A stretch of 64,000 nucleotides of DNA from Pterobdella sp. o SKG-2022 (taxonomy: Eukaryota; Annelida; Clitellata; Hirudinida; Piscicolidae), in assembly GCA_964035795.1 (NCBI GenBank), contig OZ038325.1:9732875-9796874 (forward strand). The letters are read 5' to 3'. The translations under genes and the position numbers were made by a program. This document shows, one piece after another, positions 1 to 10,200 of this stretch. Position 1 is the first letter of the stretch. Every line of letters starts with the position of its first letter. The notes under the pieces are model-generated. The model saw only the letters and a list, made by a program, of their open reading frames with translations. It was not told where the DNA came from and ran no database searches.

Positions 1-87
1 GTGTCATCATCATCATTGCTGTGTGTATTAATCTGTCATCACGCACCAAAACTACAAACCATACTATCCACACCACCAATGACACAG

Positions 88-796
88 ATACAAGGATGTC
101 AGAGCAAACTTGGGAGTCAATTCATCAGAGGAGGTGCATTTGAAGGAGGACCTCGAACGAAGTATGTGCGGTCTTTACCTGCGATACATCGTTTTTTTAT
201 GCTATCAACATCACCATCTTCACCCCCACTACAGTGGCTCCCTTGTTTTATTGCTACAAGAGTTTGTTGACTCACCCATCAAGCTGTCAAAGTCTCTTCT
301 CCTTCCATTCCTTCACAGCTGCATTCCTTACACACATCATCAAAAAGAGTGGTGGTAGTGATGTTGATGCTGATGCTGATGATTTGCTTATTGGCTATAA
401 TGCTGGTGGGCTGACTGATGCTAATGATGGTGATGCAAGTAACAATAATAATAATGATGATGATGAATTTAGTGATAAGAGTAACGATAAAAATGTTTTT
501 ATATGCAATGGTGACGTCACCAAAACTCAAAAGAACCTCTTGAAAGGCAATAAATCTCCTCAAAACAACATTAATGATAAAAGTGGAAACAAGAAAAATC
601 TTAGAACAGGTGATTATAATATCAAAGACAGTACCATGAACAACAAAAATAATAACGAGAATAATAGCAAGAATAAGTTAAGCTTGAACGACTTTGAGTC
701 TAATGATGACCTGAGGTATGTGCCAGAGTTTGTGCTTGAGAACATTCAAAAGTATGTGCTCTTCATCAGGAATTTCAAGTCGGATCTCTTCAAGGT

Positions 797-841
<45 letters not shown>

Positions 842-3495
842 GAGGGTTTTGTTGGAGTGTTGTGTTTGATTGCTTTATTAGGCTTATAATTTTGAAACTA
901 TGAACTTCACCAAACCACTTTAGATAAAATGCCTTAGTTCACATCACACCTCAACACTGCACCACAGAACAGCCCAGAAGAGATCCATAACATCTTTATT
1001 TTTAGCATCATCTTTTGCTCCTCCCCCTCCTACGTCAACAACCCCCATCTGAGATCAGAGCTGGCTTCAGTCATCTCATCCTTCCTACCCTCCAATGAGG
1101 CTAATCTCTTCTTTACGTATGTTCGTTGTGTGATTGTTTGTGTTGTAAAGAAGGTCTTCAAGCTTTTTTATTCTACACTACTTGACCCTAGCTTTAACCT
1201 TCTCCCACCACACCACTCTCCACCACACCACTCTCCACCACACCACTCTCTACCACACCACTCTACACCACACCACTCTCCACCACACCACTCTCCACTA
1301 CACCACTCTCCACTACACCACTCTCCACCACACCACTCTCCACCACACCACTCTCCACCACACCACTCTCCACTACACCACCCTCCACCACACCATCCTC
1401 CACTACAGCTTCAACCGTACGAACCTCTTCACCACCAACCCATGCAGCCAACTCTTATTTCCCATTATGATTTCACTCTATGTCGACACTGAAACCACCG
1501 GTGAGTGTTCCATCTTGTGTGATTATGTGTGTTTGTTGTTTTAAATTGTTTTCTTGTATGTACTACCACACCACAACAAAGGTCAGGAAGGTCAATTCGA
1601 GACCAAGTTCCAACTGAGGTTGCCCATATACCACGTGATCAAACATATTTGCCAATATGAGCAGCATAAGAAAGTGATGAAGGTAGGTGGGCGGAGATTT
1701 TCCTGCTGTTATATGTGTTCAAAAAATATAATGATAAGGAAAAAGAATAATAATAATAACGATAATGTGACAGTGCATAGCGGAGTTTGCAGAGAATCAT
1801 GCCGATGACACAGAGGTCCCCATCTTCCTCCGCTTTATCAACCTCCTTGTTAATGATGCTATTCATCTGCTTGATGAGGCTCTGAGGGTGGGTCAAGTGG
1901 GGTGTGATGTGGTAAATTGTGGTGTGGTGTAGTATGATGTAGTGTGGTGTGGAGTGGTATGGTGTGGTGACTGTCTTCATACCATCATAACTACTACTGA
2001 CAGTTGATGGGTCAGGTGAAGGAGCAAGAGGAGGAGATGAGGGGGGAGGCATGGAACAGTCTGTCACGACATCAGGTGGGTGATATTGGAGGGGTAGTGT
2101 GTATGTTGATTGGTTGAAGAGGTGGGGTGTAGTTTGCATATCTCATACACATCCACCCACAGAAGTTGCCAGCACAACTGATGTACGAGCGCACCACCAA
2201 ACTAGCCAGGTCCCAATTGTTTTTGAGCACCCTCTATTATTTCAATCATCACTATTATTTTTGTCAGATTTCACAATATAATGGCCATGTCGACCATTAG
2301 TTGCCTAGCAACTCTCACCATAGACACCAAATCCTTCTTCTGCCACCCAATCATGGTCGACAGGCTGACCTCCATGCTCAACTACTTCCTCCTCCACCTG
2401 GTTCGCCATTTTAAATCGCCATCTTTTCATTATGTATATATATAAATGTGTGTATTCATTTTAATCGTTTACTTGTTTTTCCCACCATCCTACAGGTAGG
2501 ACCAAAAAAAAAGAATCTGGTGGTGAACGACAAAAGTAAGCAGGCATTTAAGCCTAAAGAGTTGGTGAGGGAGATCTGCTCTGTTTATATAAATCTGTCG
2601 GATAACCAGGCATTTCTTAAGGTGGGGGGAGGAAAGGTCAGGTGTTGGTAGTATGGAGTATCATGAGGAGATGGTGTGGTGGAAGGTGTGGTCAGGTTAG
2701 TAATGTAGGTGATATAGATATGAATTGATGCATCTATAATGTGAAACATAAACAAATATTTTACCATCACTTAGGCCATCTGCAGAGATGGGCGGTCATA
2801 TTCCACGGAGTTGTTCAAAAATGCAGAACTGGTGCTGTGTCGCATCCAGGAACCTGTCGATGTCATCTTCAAGTTCAACCAGATTGCTGCTGATATCAAG
2901 GTGGTGTGGTGGGTTGTTTGGTGGTGATCTGATGGGTTGTTTGGTGGTGGTCTGATGGGTTGTTTGGTGGTGGTGTAGTGGGGTGTTTGGTGGTGTTCCA
3001 TTCATATTATAGTTGTGAGAATTTTTTCATATGTTCATGGGAAGTTATAAGAGCTGCATTTCATCTCTTTCTTCATAAACAGAGATTAGCAGAGGAGCAG
3101 GCGAGGGAGGACGAAGAGACACTGAACAACGTGCCAGACAACTTTCTTGATCCTATCATGGGCCACTTGATGGTGAGGCCTGTCAGACTGCCATCCTCTG
3201 GAGTCGTCCTTGATCGCACCACTATCGCTAGACATCTGCTTAGGTGGGTGGTAGAAGGATGGATAGATAGAGATAGATAGATAATTTTGCCCAATTTCAT
3301 GACAGTGACCAGACAGACCCGTTCAACAGACAGACATTGACAATGCAGATGGTGGAGGATGATGATGATTTGATGCAACAGATCCAACAGTGGATCAAGA
3401 CTAATGGCAGCAAGAAGAAGTTTCAAGATGAGGAGGAGGATGGATTGAATAAGGGAGAGGTGGTGGAAGAAAGTGGTTTTGACAATAAGGAATGA
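88..3495 (+). CDS. UBE4A: UBE4A-like ubiquitin conjugation factor E4, C-terminal 650 residues
   Basis: E4/U-box ubiquitin ligase that extends ubiquitin chains; the 5' exons lie upstream of the window. Phase-consistent GT-AG exons: 88-170, 235-794, 968-1116, 1409-1500, 1582-1682, 1774-1887, 2004-2075, 2163-2209, 2268-2400, 2496-2621, 2775-2900, 3083-3243, 3306-3495 (TGA). The order matches the UBE4A Ufd2 core ([46 protein letters not shown]) followed by a C-terminal U-box ([44 protein letters not shown]). The HLVGPK and YINLSD stretches fit UBE4A better than UBE4B as I recall them. Exon 235-794 holds about 130 extra Asn/Asp/Lys-rich residues before VPEFVLENI. The first two exon boundaries are the least certain; the rest are firm. 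Confidence 0.9.
795..844 (+). repeat. TG microsatellite beginning at a UBE4A donor
   Basis: The splice donor after codon AAG is itself the first GT of a TG run with one TTT interruption. The 5' splice site is therefore embedded in a length-variable microsatellite. Confidence 0.85.
1203..1398 (+). repeat. 15-base CACCACACCACTCTC minisatellite in UBE4A intron
   Basis: About 13 imperfect units of CACCACACCACTCTC run up to the acceptor at 1408. They replace a normal polypyrimidine tract with a C/A-rich one. The open frames over this array (Pro/His-rich) are artefacts. Confidence 0.85.
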
Positions 3496-4125
3496 GGTGG
3501 CATTTGTTGTGATGGACAGGAAACCAAAAAAAATGGACAACTTTGAATTTTTGATCTTTGATTATTCCACAACCCCGATGATTAGCACATATGACGTCAT
3601 TAGTTTCAAAATGGCGTCATGCTTCTATCCATTTTTTTATTGACTATCCTTTAATTTAGAATCTTTATTGTATATTGATTAGTATTTCTTCTCTTTTGGT
3701 TGGTTGCCTTTGTTTTATGGGTCTTTCATTTGCGCATTGGTTTTGCACAGCATCATTATATTTCTTTGAATATATACACTACACCAAGCTTGCATTAGAA
3801 ATAATAACATCGATATTAAAAAAGATGGTACAAGTAAGACAGGTGTACTAAAATGAAGTTTTATTTGAAACAGCATTTGCTCCATTTAAAATTTAAGCGC
3901 TACTAGATAAGCGATGCTATGCGGATGAGTTTAAAAGTGATAACGATTAGATTGCGTAGATTGAAATTGCTTCAAATGCACAAGTAAAAACTCGGTGTCC
4001 ATGAATAAGTTGATAATTTATATTATTTTTGAAAAATATAATATCGAAATCATGATTTGAAAAAATAATTATAATGAATAATGTTGAATGCTTTGAAGCA
4101 TTAATAATGCTTGGAACTCTTCTAG
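3496..4125. other. UBE4A 3' region and upstream part of the RASSF gene; no coding exon recognised
   Basis: AT-rich sequence of 630 bases. It must hold the UBE4A 3' UTR and may hold a first exon of the RASSF gene, but I cannot place a start codon with a compatible donor. Confidence 0.5.
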
Positions 4126-5585
4126 AGAAGGTTTCGAGCACAAGTTGCAGGCCTACAATGAGTACTATCAAGACAAGCCCCATCTACAAATCAAACAGGT
4201 CTCATTCTTTTATATCACACTATCACTATTATGATAATATGATGATGATGATGTCAGGTAAAAAAGGATGAGAGAGGAGTGGTGTTGGAAGGCTGTTTGA
4301 GGGTCTTTTGGGGAGTTGTGCAGTCTATTAGGTGAGTATCCATTGTTACTGTCCCTGTTGTCTTCTTATCACTATTTCATTTGTGTTGCTCTTGCTATTG
4401 GTTGCTTGATTATTATTTTTTATAAACTCAAGTGCCCAACATTTTCACCCTCCAAAGGTTCAAGATTGATGATGACAAGAAAGACGATGCTCAAATATCC
4501 ACAGATACACAAAGAGAAGAAGACACAAATACAGAAACGCAAACAGATGCAAAAGGACAAAGCAGTGTGAGTAGATCTCATAGTTCAGTGATGATGAGGA
4601 AGAAGAAGATGATGAAGAGGAAAAGGTTTTCCATCATTAATGGCCACCTTTTCAAAACACAAGTGTCTTTCTTGATGTTTTTTATTCATTATTTTTTTTT
4701 ACTTTTATTATTATTGTTATTGTTCATTTATTATTTTTTATGCTCATTTTGAACCCACACCTCCAACAGACCAGCATGTTCACACCCTCTTCAGACAGCT
4801 TCACTAATGTACACATTAGTAGTGATGAGTCATCAGGCCAGGTGCTTAAGCTGCTTCTCAACAAATTCAAGGTGCTGTGATTTTATTTTCAAAACAAAAT
4901 AAAATGAAAGGAGCGTGAAAGTTCATAAGTTTATTATTATTTTCTTTTTTTCATTTTTTTTCTTCGTGTTATTTTTATGAGTGCAATGATACTCCAGGTG
5001 GATAACTCGCCCACAGAATTCTGTTTGTGTGCCATCAGATCTAGTGGAGGTGCACTTTTAAACATCACCTCCATTTTAATCTTCATGTTTTTATTTTATG
5101 TTTTTTTGTTGAAAAGGTTTATATTGTGATAATCTAAAAGCTTTCCTATTTTTAACCAATCAGAAACAAGTATTCTGAAAGACTCTGGTCTGCCATTGGT
5201 CGAGAGGATATTGTATGGACCAATAGAAGATGACGTGAAGATCTGTTTGATTGAGAGATACAGAGTGATGCAAGTCAACGAAGAAGTTGCAGTCTTATTA
5301 TCTTATTATTCATTTTATTATAATCCGTCATCATTGAGCTTCATCAAGCCGCCACTTTCCTCCCATAGGCTGCATACTACGTAGGTCTGCCAGACAGTGT
5401 GTTGCAAGGATTTCTTAACAAATACTTGCTAGATGAACAGCTGGAGATGCAGATGGTCAGGGATAGGTGGGTGTTGCTTTGTATGTTGTTCTGTGCTTAT
5501 ATGTGCGTGCACAAACACCGGCACCAGGTACCACAGTTGCAAGGTGAAGTTGGAGGGCATGATGAAACAGCTCATAAAAGTTTGA
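4126..5585 (+). CDS. RASSF2/4/6-type Ras-association and SARAH domain protein, 5' end missing
   Basis: Ras-association-domain adaptor linking Ras-like GTPases to Hippo/MST kinases. Exons 4126-4198, 4258-4331, 4458-4662, 4770-4871, 4998-5049, 5164-5291, 5369-5466, 5528-5585 (TGA) keep phase throughout and give 262 residues. The order is the RASSF2/4/6 signature: a TYNxYYEG-like start (LQAYNEYYQDKPHLQIKQ), a VLEGCLRVFWGVVQSIR segment matching IVEGLLNISWGLRRPIR, a KRKRFSIINGHLF motif matching RHRFSINGHFY, an RA domain (VLKLLLNKFKVDNSPTEFCL to GLPLVERILYGP), then a C-terminal SARAH helix (VLQGFLNKYLLDEQLEMQM). The first exon, with the start codon, is not identified. The donor at 5291/5292 (GTCTTA) is weak, and an alternative would change one alanine. 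Confidence 0.85.
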
Positions 5586-5908
5586 TGACGTCATTCGAGG
5601 GATGTGTGTGCAATATTATCATGTGGACGTGCATCATGTTATGTATTTCTTTGGTAACTCCATTTATACAGTTTGTTTTTGTAGCACTTCATTTTAAACG
5701 CAACTAATCTCACTTTACCATTTTAAACAGTATTCACTTTTACAAACGTGCCTACGTCACCGCGCGATTTTTTACTATATTTAGACATGAAATGATCTGT
5801 AATTGGTAGAATGTTTTGCTTTCAGTTGATGAGTGTCTCAAACGTGCATTCAATTCAGAATTGTTGTCAATTTCATAATTTAAATGCTTTATGGACATTA
5901 AAATTTCA

Positions 5909-5914
5909 AATAAA
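5909..5914 (+). terminator. Candidate poly(A) signal for the RASSF gene
   Basis: AATAAA about 325 bases downstream of the RASSF stop codon, followed by T-rich sequence. Confidence 0.4.
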
Positions 5915-6151
5915 ATGTTGATTTTACAACAATTTGTTTCAAAACGTTTTTATTCAAAAATAGCTGCGGACCTTTTGTACAGGGAGTTTATGACGGCGAT
6001 GATATTATGTATATAAGAAGTCATGATTGGTGTAGCACCACACATTATGATGTTCAGCTTTGCACGATTGTCGAAAATATAATTATTCAAAATATCTCAA
6101 AAAAGGAAAAAATAATAAATTTAAAAAAGTAGAAATTGATTGAAGGGGTAC

Positions 6152-7918
6152 TCAGGAGAGGTGGCAGTTGTTCTTCTTGGAGGAGGTGACGGGGGGCTGT
6201 GGGTGGGTGATTCATCACATTATCACGTCATCTATTATTCACCATGCATTCGAGTCTTCCTCATCACCCAACATATACCATTCCTCACTCTCACTTGACT
6301 GCCACTCATCCTGACCTCACCCACCTCATTAAGATATTCATTCTGTTGAAGGGTTCTTGCAATATGTTCATCATTACTTGTGTCTCCACCTCTCGATTCT
6401 TCTAATGCCCTCTGTAATGCCTCCTCCTCTGTCTGTTGGGGTGGTAGAAGTGATATAGTGGATGGTGGTGGAAGTGATGAAGCTAGAAAATGAACAGTGT
6501 AGCTAAACACCAAATCATTCAAAATAGCTGAAACATTATGGTCAAAGAGTGCTGCTATCAAACATTTTAGAGTGAAAGAAACCATATGAACACACCAATC
6601 CCGGTTGTTGTAGTGAGTGTACGTGAAAAGCTGTGACTCTTTGTGGATGTGAAGATGTTTGTGTGTTTGTTTGTGCATATGTATTTTTTTGTGGATGTGA
6701 GTGATGATCTTGTGGATGTGTGCTCTTGTATGTGAATATTGAAGCTGTGTTTTTGAAGAAATTGTTTGCCCTGGCCAGTGCTGCTGCCCTATGGTGGTAG
6801 TGAAGTGGATAATAAAATAAAATAAAAATAATAATAAATAACATCAATAATAAAATTGAGCCATAGAGCTAAGTATAAAGAATAGTACCCTGATTTGGAG
6901 AGGGAAGGTTGCACACAATGATGATCAGGAGGGTGGCGATGTGGTAAACAGAAGATTTTGTAACATCTGCTGCATTCCACCTTCACAAACTGTGTGGTGT
7001 GATGGTTGTTTAGAATGTGGAGGATAGGCTATGATTGGGTAAAAATTGGTGTAATTAAATTTAATGGATCACAAACCTCTTTTTCTCTGCAGCCCTCTGC
7101 ATTGCATTTTGTTTTGGTTTTCTGTCAAATGTCAAGCAATGAAAAAAAAAAAAAAATAAAAATATGAACCAACTTTCTTGCCAAACTGGCAGTTATTCTC
7201 GATGTGTCTGTTGACCACTAGATCAACTGACTCATGATCCTCTCCACTCAGTGACACTGGGTTGTTGCATAATGGGCAGGTGGGCACTTTGCGGTCTTTC
7301 TGAAAGGAAGGTAGACACCAAAGTTAATATACCAATTGAAATTAAAAAACGAATTTATCAAACAATTGATCAAACTGGATAATGTGAGTCAAACTTACAA
7401 AAAGCTTTGTGTTATTATTCAGTTAATATTTGTTTGATTCAAATCATTTTTTGTTGTTAGGTCAGTTTAGTTGATCAATTAAAGTTACTAAATGTGGAAT
7501 AATTCTGAAGTAAGACTTACAACTTGAGAACAGTTATGTTTTGTATATGGATAGTGTTCTTTGCTGTTCAGGTGGTGGTGATAATGAGTGAAAAGTATAA
7601 AATGATGTTTGTGATAATGATATCGTGTGTGATGAAATATTATGATTGAAACAGGTTTATGATGTTTTGAGATGATGCTAATGATGATATTCTAACCAAA
7701 ATATTTGTTGGCAAGCATCACATTTGAATGGAAGGAAATCTGAATAAATTCCATGATTTTGTCAGATTCAAGATTGAGTTTGTAATAACTTATTCATGAA
7801 ACAATTTATTTATTCAAAGTAAATGATGATTAATGTATGAAAAGCTTAAAAATGGATACAAACCTAATTGGTTACACTCTGGCAGAGAGCAATGTGTTCC
7901 TAGATCTGGAAACTCCAT
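6152..7918 (-). CDS. ZFAND2B: ZFAND2 (AIRAP/AIRAPL) AN1-type zinc-finger protein, complete, 273 residues
   Basis: Proteasome/p97-associated AN1 zinc-finger protein of the arsenite-inducible AIRAP family. Nine exons on the minus strand: 7864-7918, 7697-7739, 7521-7563, 7174-7299, 7077-7121, 6889-6989, 6583-6788, 6325-6482, 6152-6196. Their summed length is 822 bases, in frame throughout. The start MEFPDLGTHC matches the family N-terminus. Two AN1 fingers are complete: DFLPFKCDACQQIFCKEH...HNC, and CNAEGCREKEFVKVECSRC...HRHPPDHHC. Then come a Ser/Thr/His-rich linker, a ubiquitin-interacting motif (EEEALQRALEES) and a second partial one. The last residues are CHLS, a CaaX prenylation signal like that of vertebrate ZFAND2B; ZFAND2A lacks one. 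The junction 6583/6482 rests on a weak donor; the others are strong. Confidence 0.93.
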
Positions 7919-8517
7919 GAAAAAATACTTTAAAAACTGGATTTTACACTATTTTATTTTAAATTTTTGTTTTTATAAAATTAAAATATGTATTTTCAAT
8001 TGAAAAACCAAAAAGTGATTTCGATGGAATGGTTACTCGGGTTTCGATTCATTTATATAGCAGTGCACTGTCACAGTGACGATGCAAAAAATTTTCTAGA
8101 AAAATATTCTTGAAAACTATGATGAGATATTTTAATTTATTTTTTAAATTTTCTATTTTAAAGGTTCTTAATTCAATCACAAAGCTTCACTATTGATACC
8201 GATAGTGATAATAATCACAAGAAAGGCTGAAGTTTAACAAAAGTTTTTTAATGATATAAATTCTATGCAGTTATTGTGAGTCTAATTTTTTCAATTCTTA
8301 ATGGTTTTTGAAAATTTTTTTAGTTTGTAAGTTTTTAAAAATGAGTTTTAGAATTATATTAATTTTTGGATTATAATCAAATTTTTATCAGTATCATTGT
8401 TATCAATATATGATGCTATATCATCTGTTTAAATACCCAGCTAGCACATCTCTTTATTTTTTTTATTTTTCATCTCTTGATCCTCTAAGGTTCATTTCAG
8501 AAGTAAAAATATTCTGT
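7919..8517. promoter_or_regulatory. Divergent spacer between ZFAND2 and DNAJC12 with heat-shock-element-like motifs
   Basis: The 599 bases between the two start codons. TTCTAGAA at 8094-8101 and TTCTTGAA at 8107-8114 are both exact TTCnnGAA dimers, the core of heat-shock elements. Just upstream are the perfect palindrome CAGTGCACTG (8061-8070) and the inverted repeat GTCACAGTGAC (8070-8080). AIRAP-family genes are stress-induced in animals, which fits; shared regulation is inference. The two dimers are not in ideal pentamer phase with each other. Confidence 0.45.
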
Positions 8518-9280
8518 ATGCATAGTACTAAAGTGATAGATTCAATTTTGAATTATTCTGGCGACCATGATAACTATTACAACATTATTGGCTGCTCTCC
8601 TCATGCTACTGTATCTGTCAATTCATCGCTTGTTTGGCGTTCATTTATATCTCTTTTATTAACATTATTTTATTATTATTCAAACCCGCAGACGGATCAA
8701 ATCTTAGTAGAGTTTAAAATCAAGGCCAAGCTTTTCCATCCTGACAAGATACGCCAACATGGACTCAACTCAACTCCGCAAAACGACAACGATAATTCAC
8801 AACTAAGCAACTCTGAAAATCAAACAGAAGCCAACCTGGAAAAAGAAATATCGATGAAGAATGATGAGTTTAAAAGGTTGTTAGAGGCGAAGGAGGTGTT
8901 GACAGATGTGGACAGGAGGAGGGAGTATGATATCTGGAGGGAGAGTGGGTTGTCTGTCCCCTTCCCTCTCTGGAAGTCCTTGCATGCTTCTCATGTGAGT
9001 TATATAAAGCTTTTTTTTCATTTTTATTATGTCGTTTTTATTTTATTATTATATTTTTTATTACTATGTATAATTATTTTGTTTTTAAACATATAATCCT
9101 TATTTCCTCTACTTGCAGTGCATGCATTGGACCAAGCCGAAGACCCACAGAAACATGCTGACCAGTTCTAATGAAGACAATGAAAAGAGTAACAACACAG
9201 TACCAAGAAGCCACCACTATTATGATGATGTCTCGAGTCATGACGATCTTATCCGTAAGTTCAGGAATTACCAAATATGA
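8518..9280 (+). CDS. DNAJC12: DNAJC12-like J-domain co-chaperone, complete, 185 residues
   Basis: Type III HSP40; in vertebrates it works with HSP70 on aromatic amino acid hydroxylases. Three exons, 8518-8610, 8692-8994 and 9119-9280, all phase 0. The N-terminus SILNYSGDHDNYYNIIGC, helix II with FKIKAKLFHPDK (HPD intact), EVLTDVDRRREYDIWRESG, the post-J motif PFPLWKSLH, CMHW, and the diagnostic C-terminus LIRKFRNYQI all match DNAJC12. About 35 extra polar residues lie in the loop after HPD (QHGLNSTPQNDNDNSQLSNS...), lengthening the J domain. A GTAAGT inside the last exon (9254) resembles a donor but is coding, because the conserved C-terminus reads through it. Confidence 0.93.
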
Positions 9281-9535
9281 GGGGCTTATAATGATGCAAC
9301 AGGATTCTAGCATGATAAATGTTAGTTAAGTGGGTGTTGTAATAGTTGGATTTCATAGTTAAGTTGTTGGTTGGATGTTGCTCAGATAGATGAAAGGTGT
9401 GTTGCTGAAGAAGTTTGAAGGCATGTGATAAAGTGCTGGAGTCACTTGTTAATACCATCCACTTACCAACCCCCGATCTTTTCAAGTTTATCTTTTATTT
9501 AATTTTTTACTTCACTCTTTTCACTTATATTGACA

Positions 9536-9541
9536 AATAAA
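9536..9541 (+). terminator. Candidate poly(A) signal for DNAJC12
   Basis: AATAAA about 256 bases past the DNAJC12 stop codon in T-rich sequence. Confidence 0.4.
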
Positions 9542-9630
9542 CAGAATGGTTTTATTACAAATGTAATTAAAAGTAAAAATTACACTTTTAAACTTGTAAT
9601 TACTGATATTTTGGGCTAGTTACACTCTCA

Positions 9631-9795
9631 ATCAACCAATCAAATCCTTTTTATAGCCCGTTTTTCTTCACCAAGGGCTGGGCTTTTTGAAAGTTCTATC
9701 TCAAAGTTGGGCTTTCCATTCAGAGTGATCGAGTGGATCTGCACAAACCATGTCTAGCTTTCTTTTATCATTCAATATACTCTCGAATTTCTAAA
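9631..9795 (-). mobile_element. 5'-truncated LINE 3' end
   Basis: About 160 bases nearly collinear with the 3' end of the LINE in the VPS35 intron (11331-11490). They share the TTGATTG-type tail, the GGCTATAAAAAGGATTTGATTG junction and the block carrying AAGCTAGACAT. This is a dead, strongly truncated insertion lying between DNAJC12 and VPS35. Confidence 0.8.
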
Positions 9796-10200
9796 AAAAT
9801 GGCAGCCCCATTATAAAGTTTTATTTATATAAATTATTTCATGTTACAAATATTTGAAATTATACATTATCAAATTAATCAATATGGATTATTTAATAAG
9901 CTTGACTATATGGAGCCACCATCAGTTATTGAAGCAGATGGCTTGAGGCCATAATAATAGAAATGAGATTAAAGGAATAATAAAAACATCAATAATAATA
10001 TAGCACGAATGATGATGGTAGTAAGTTTATGAAAATAAGCACTAAGATACAAATAATTACTTATAATTAGCAGAAAACTATATTGGAATTCATTGTTTTT
10101 AATGGTGCATCTAACTACCACAACAACATCACGTGGAACAGTGCATGCAAACACCACACCCTTTCACCTCCACACCACCCTCTCATCCCCACACCACCCC
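9796..10200. other. VPS35 3' flank; no gene seen
   Basis: AT-rich sequence that must contain the VPS35 3' UTR on the minus strand. The open frames here are short and lack family resemblance. Confidence 0.5.
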
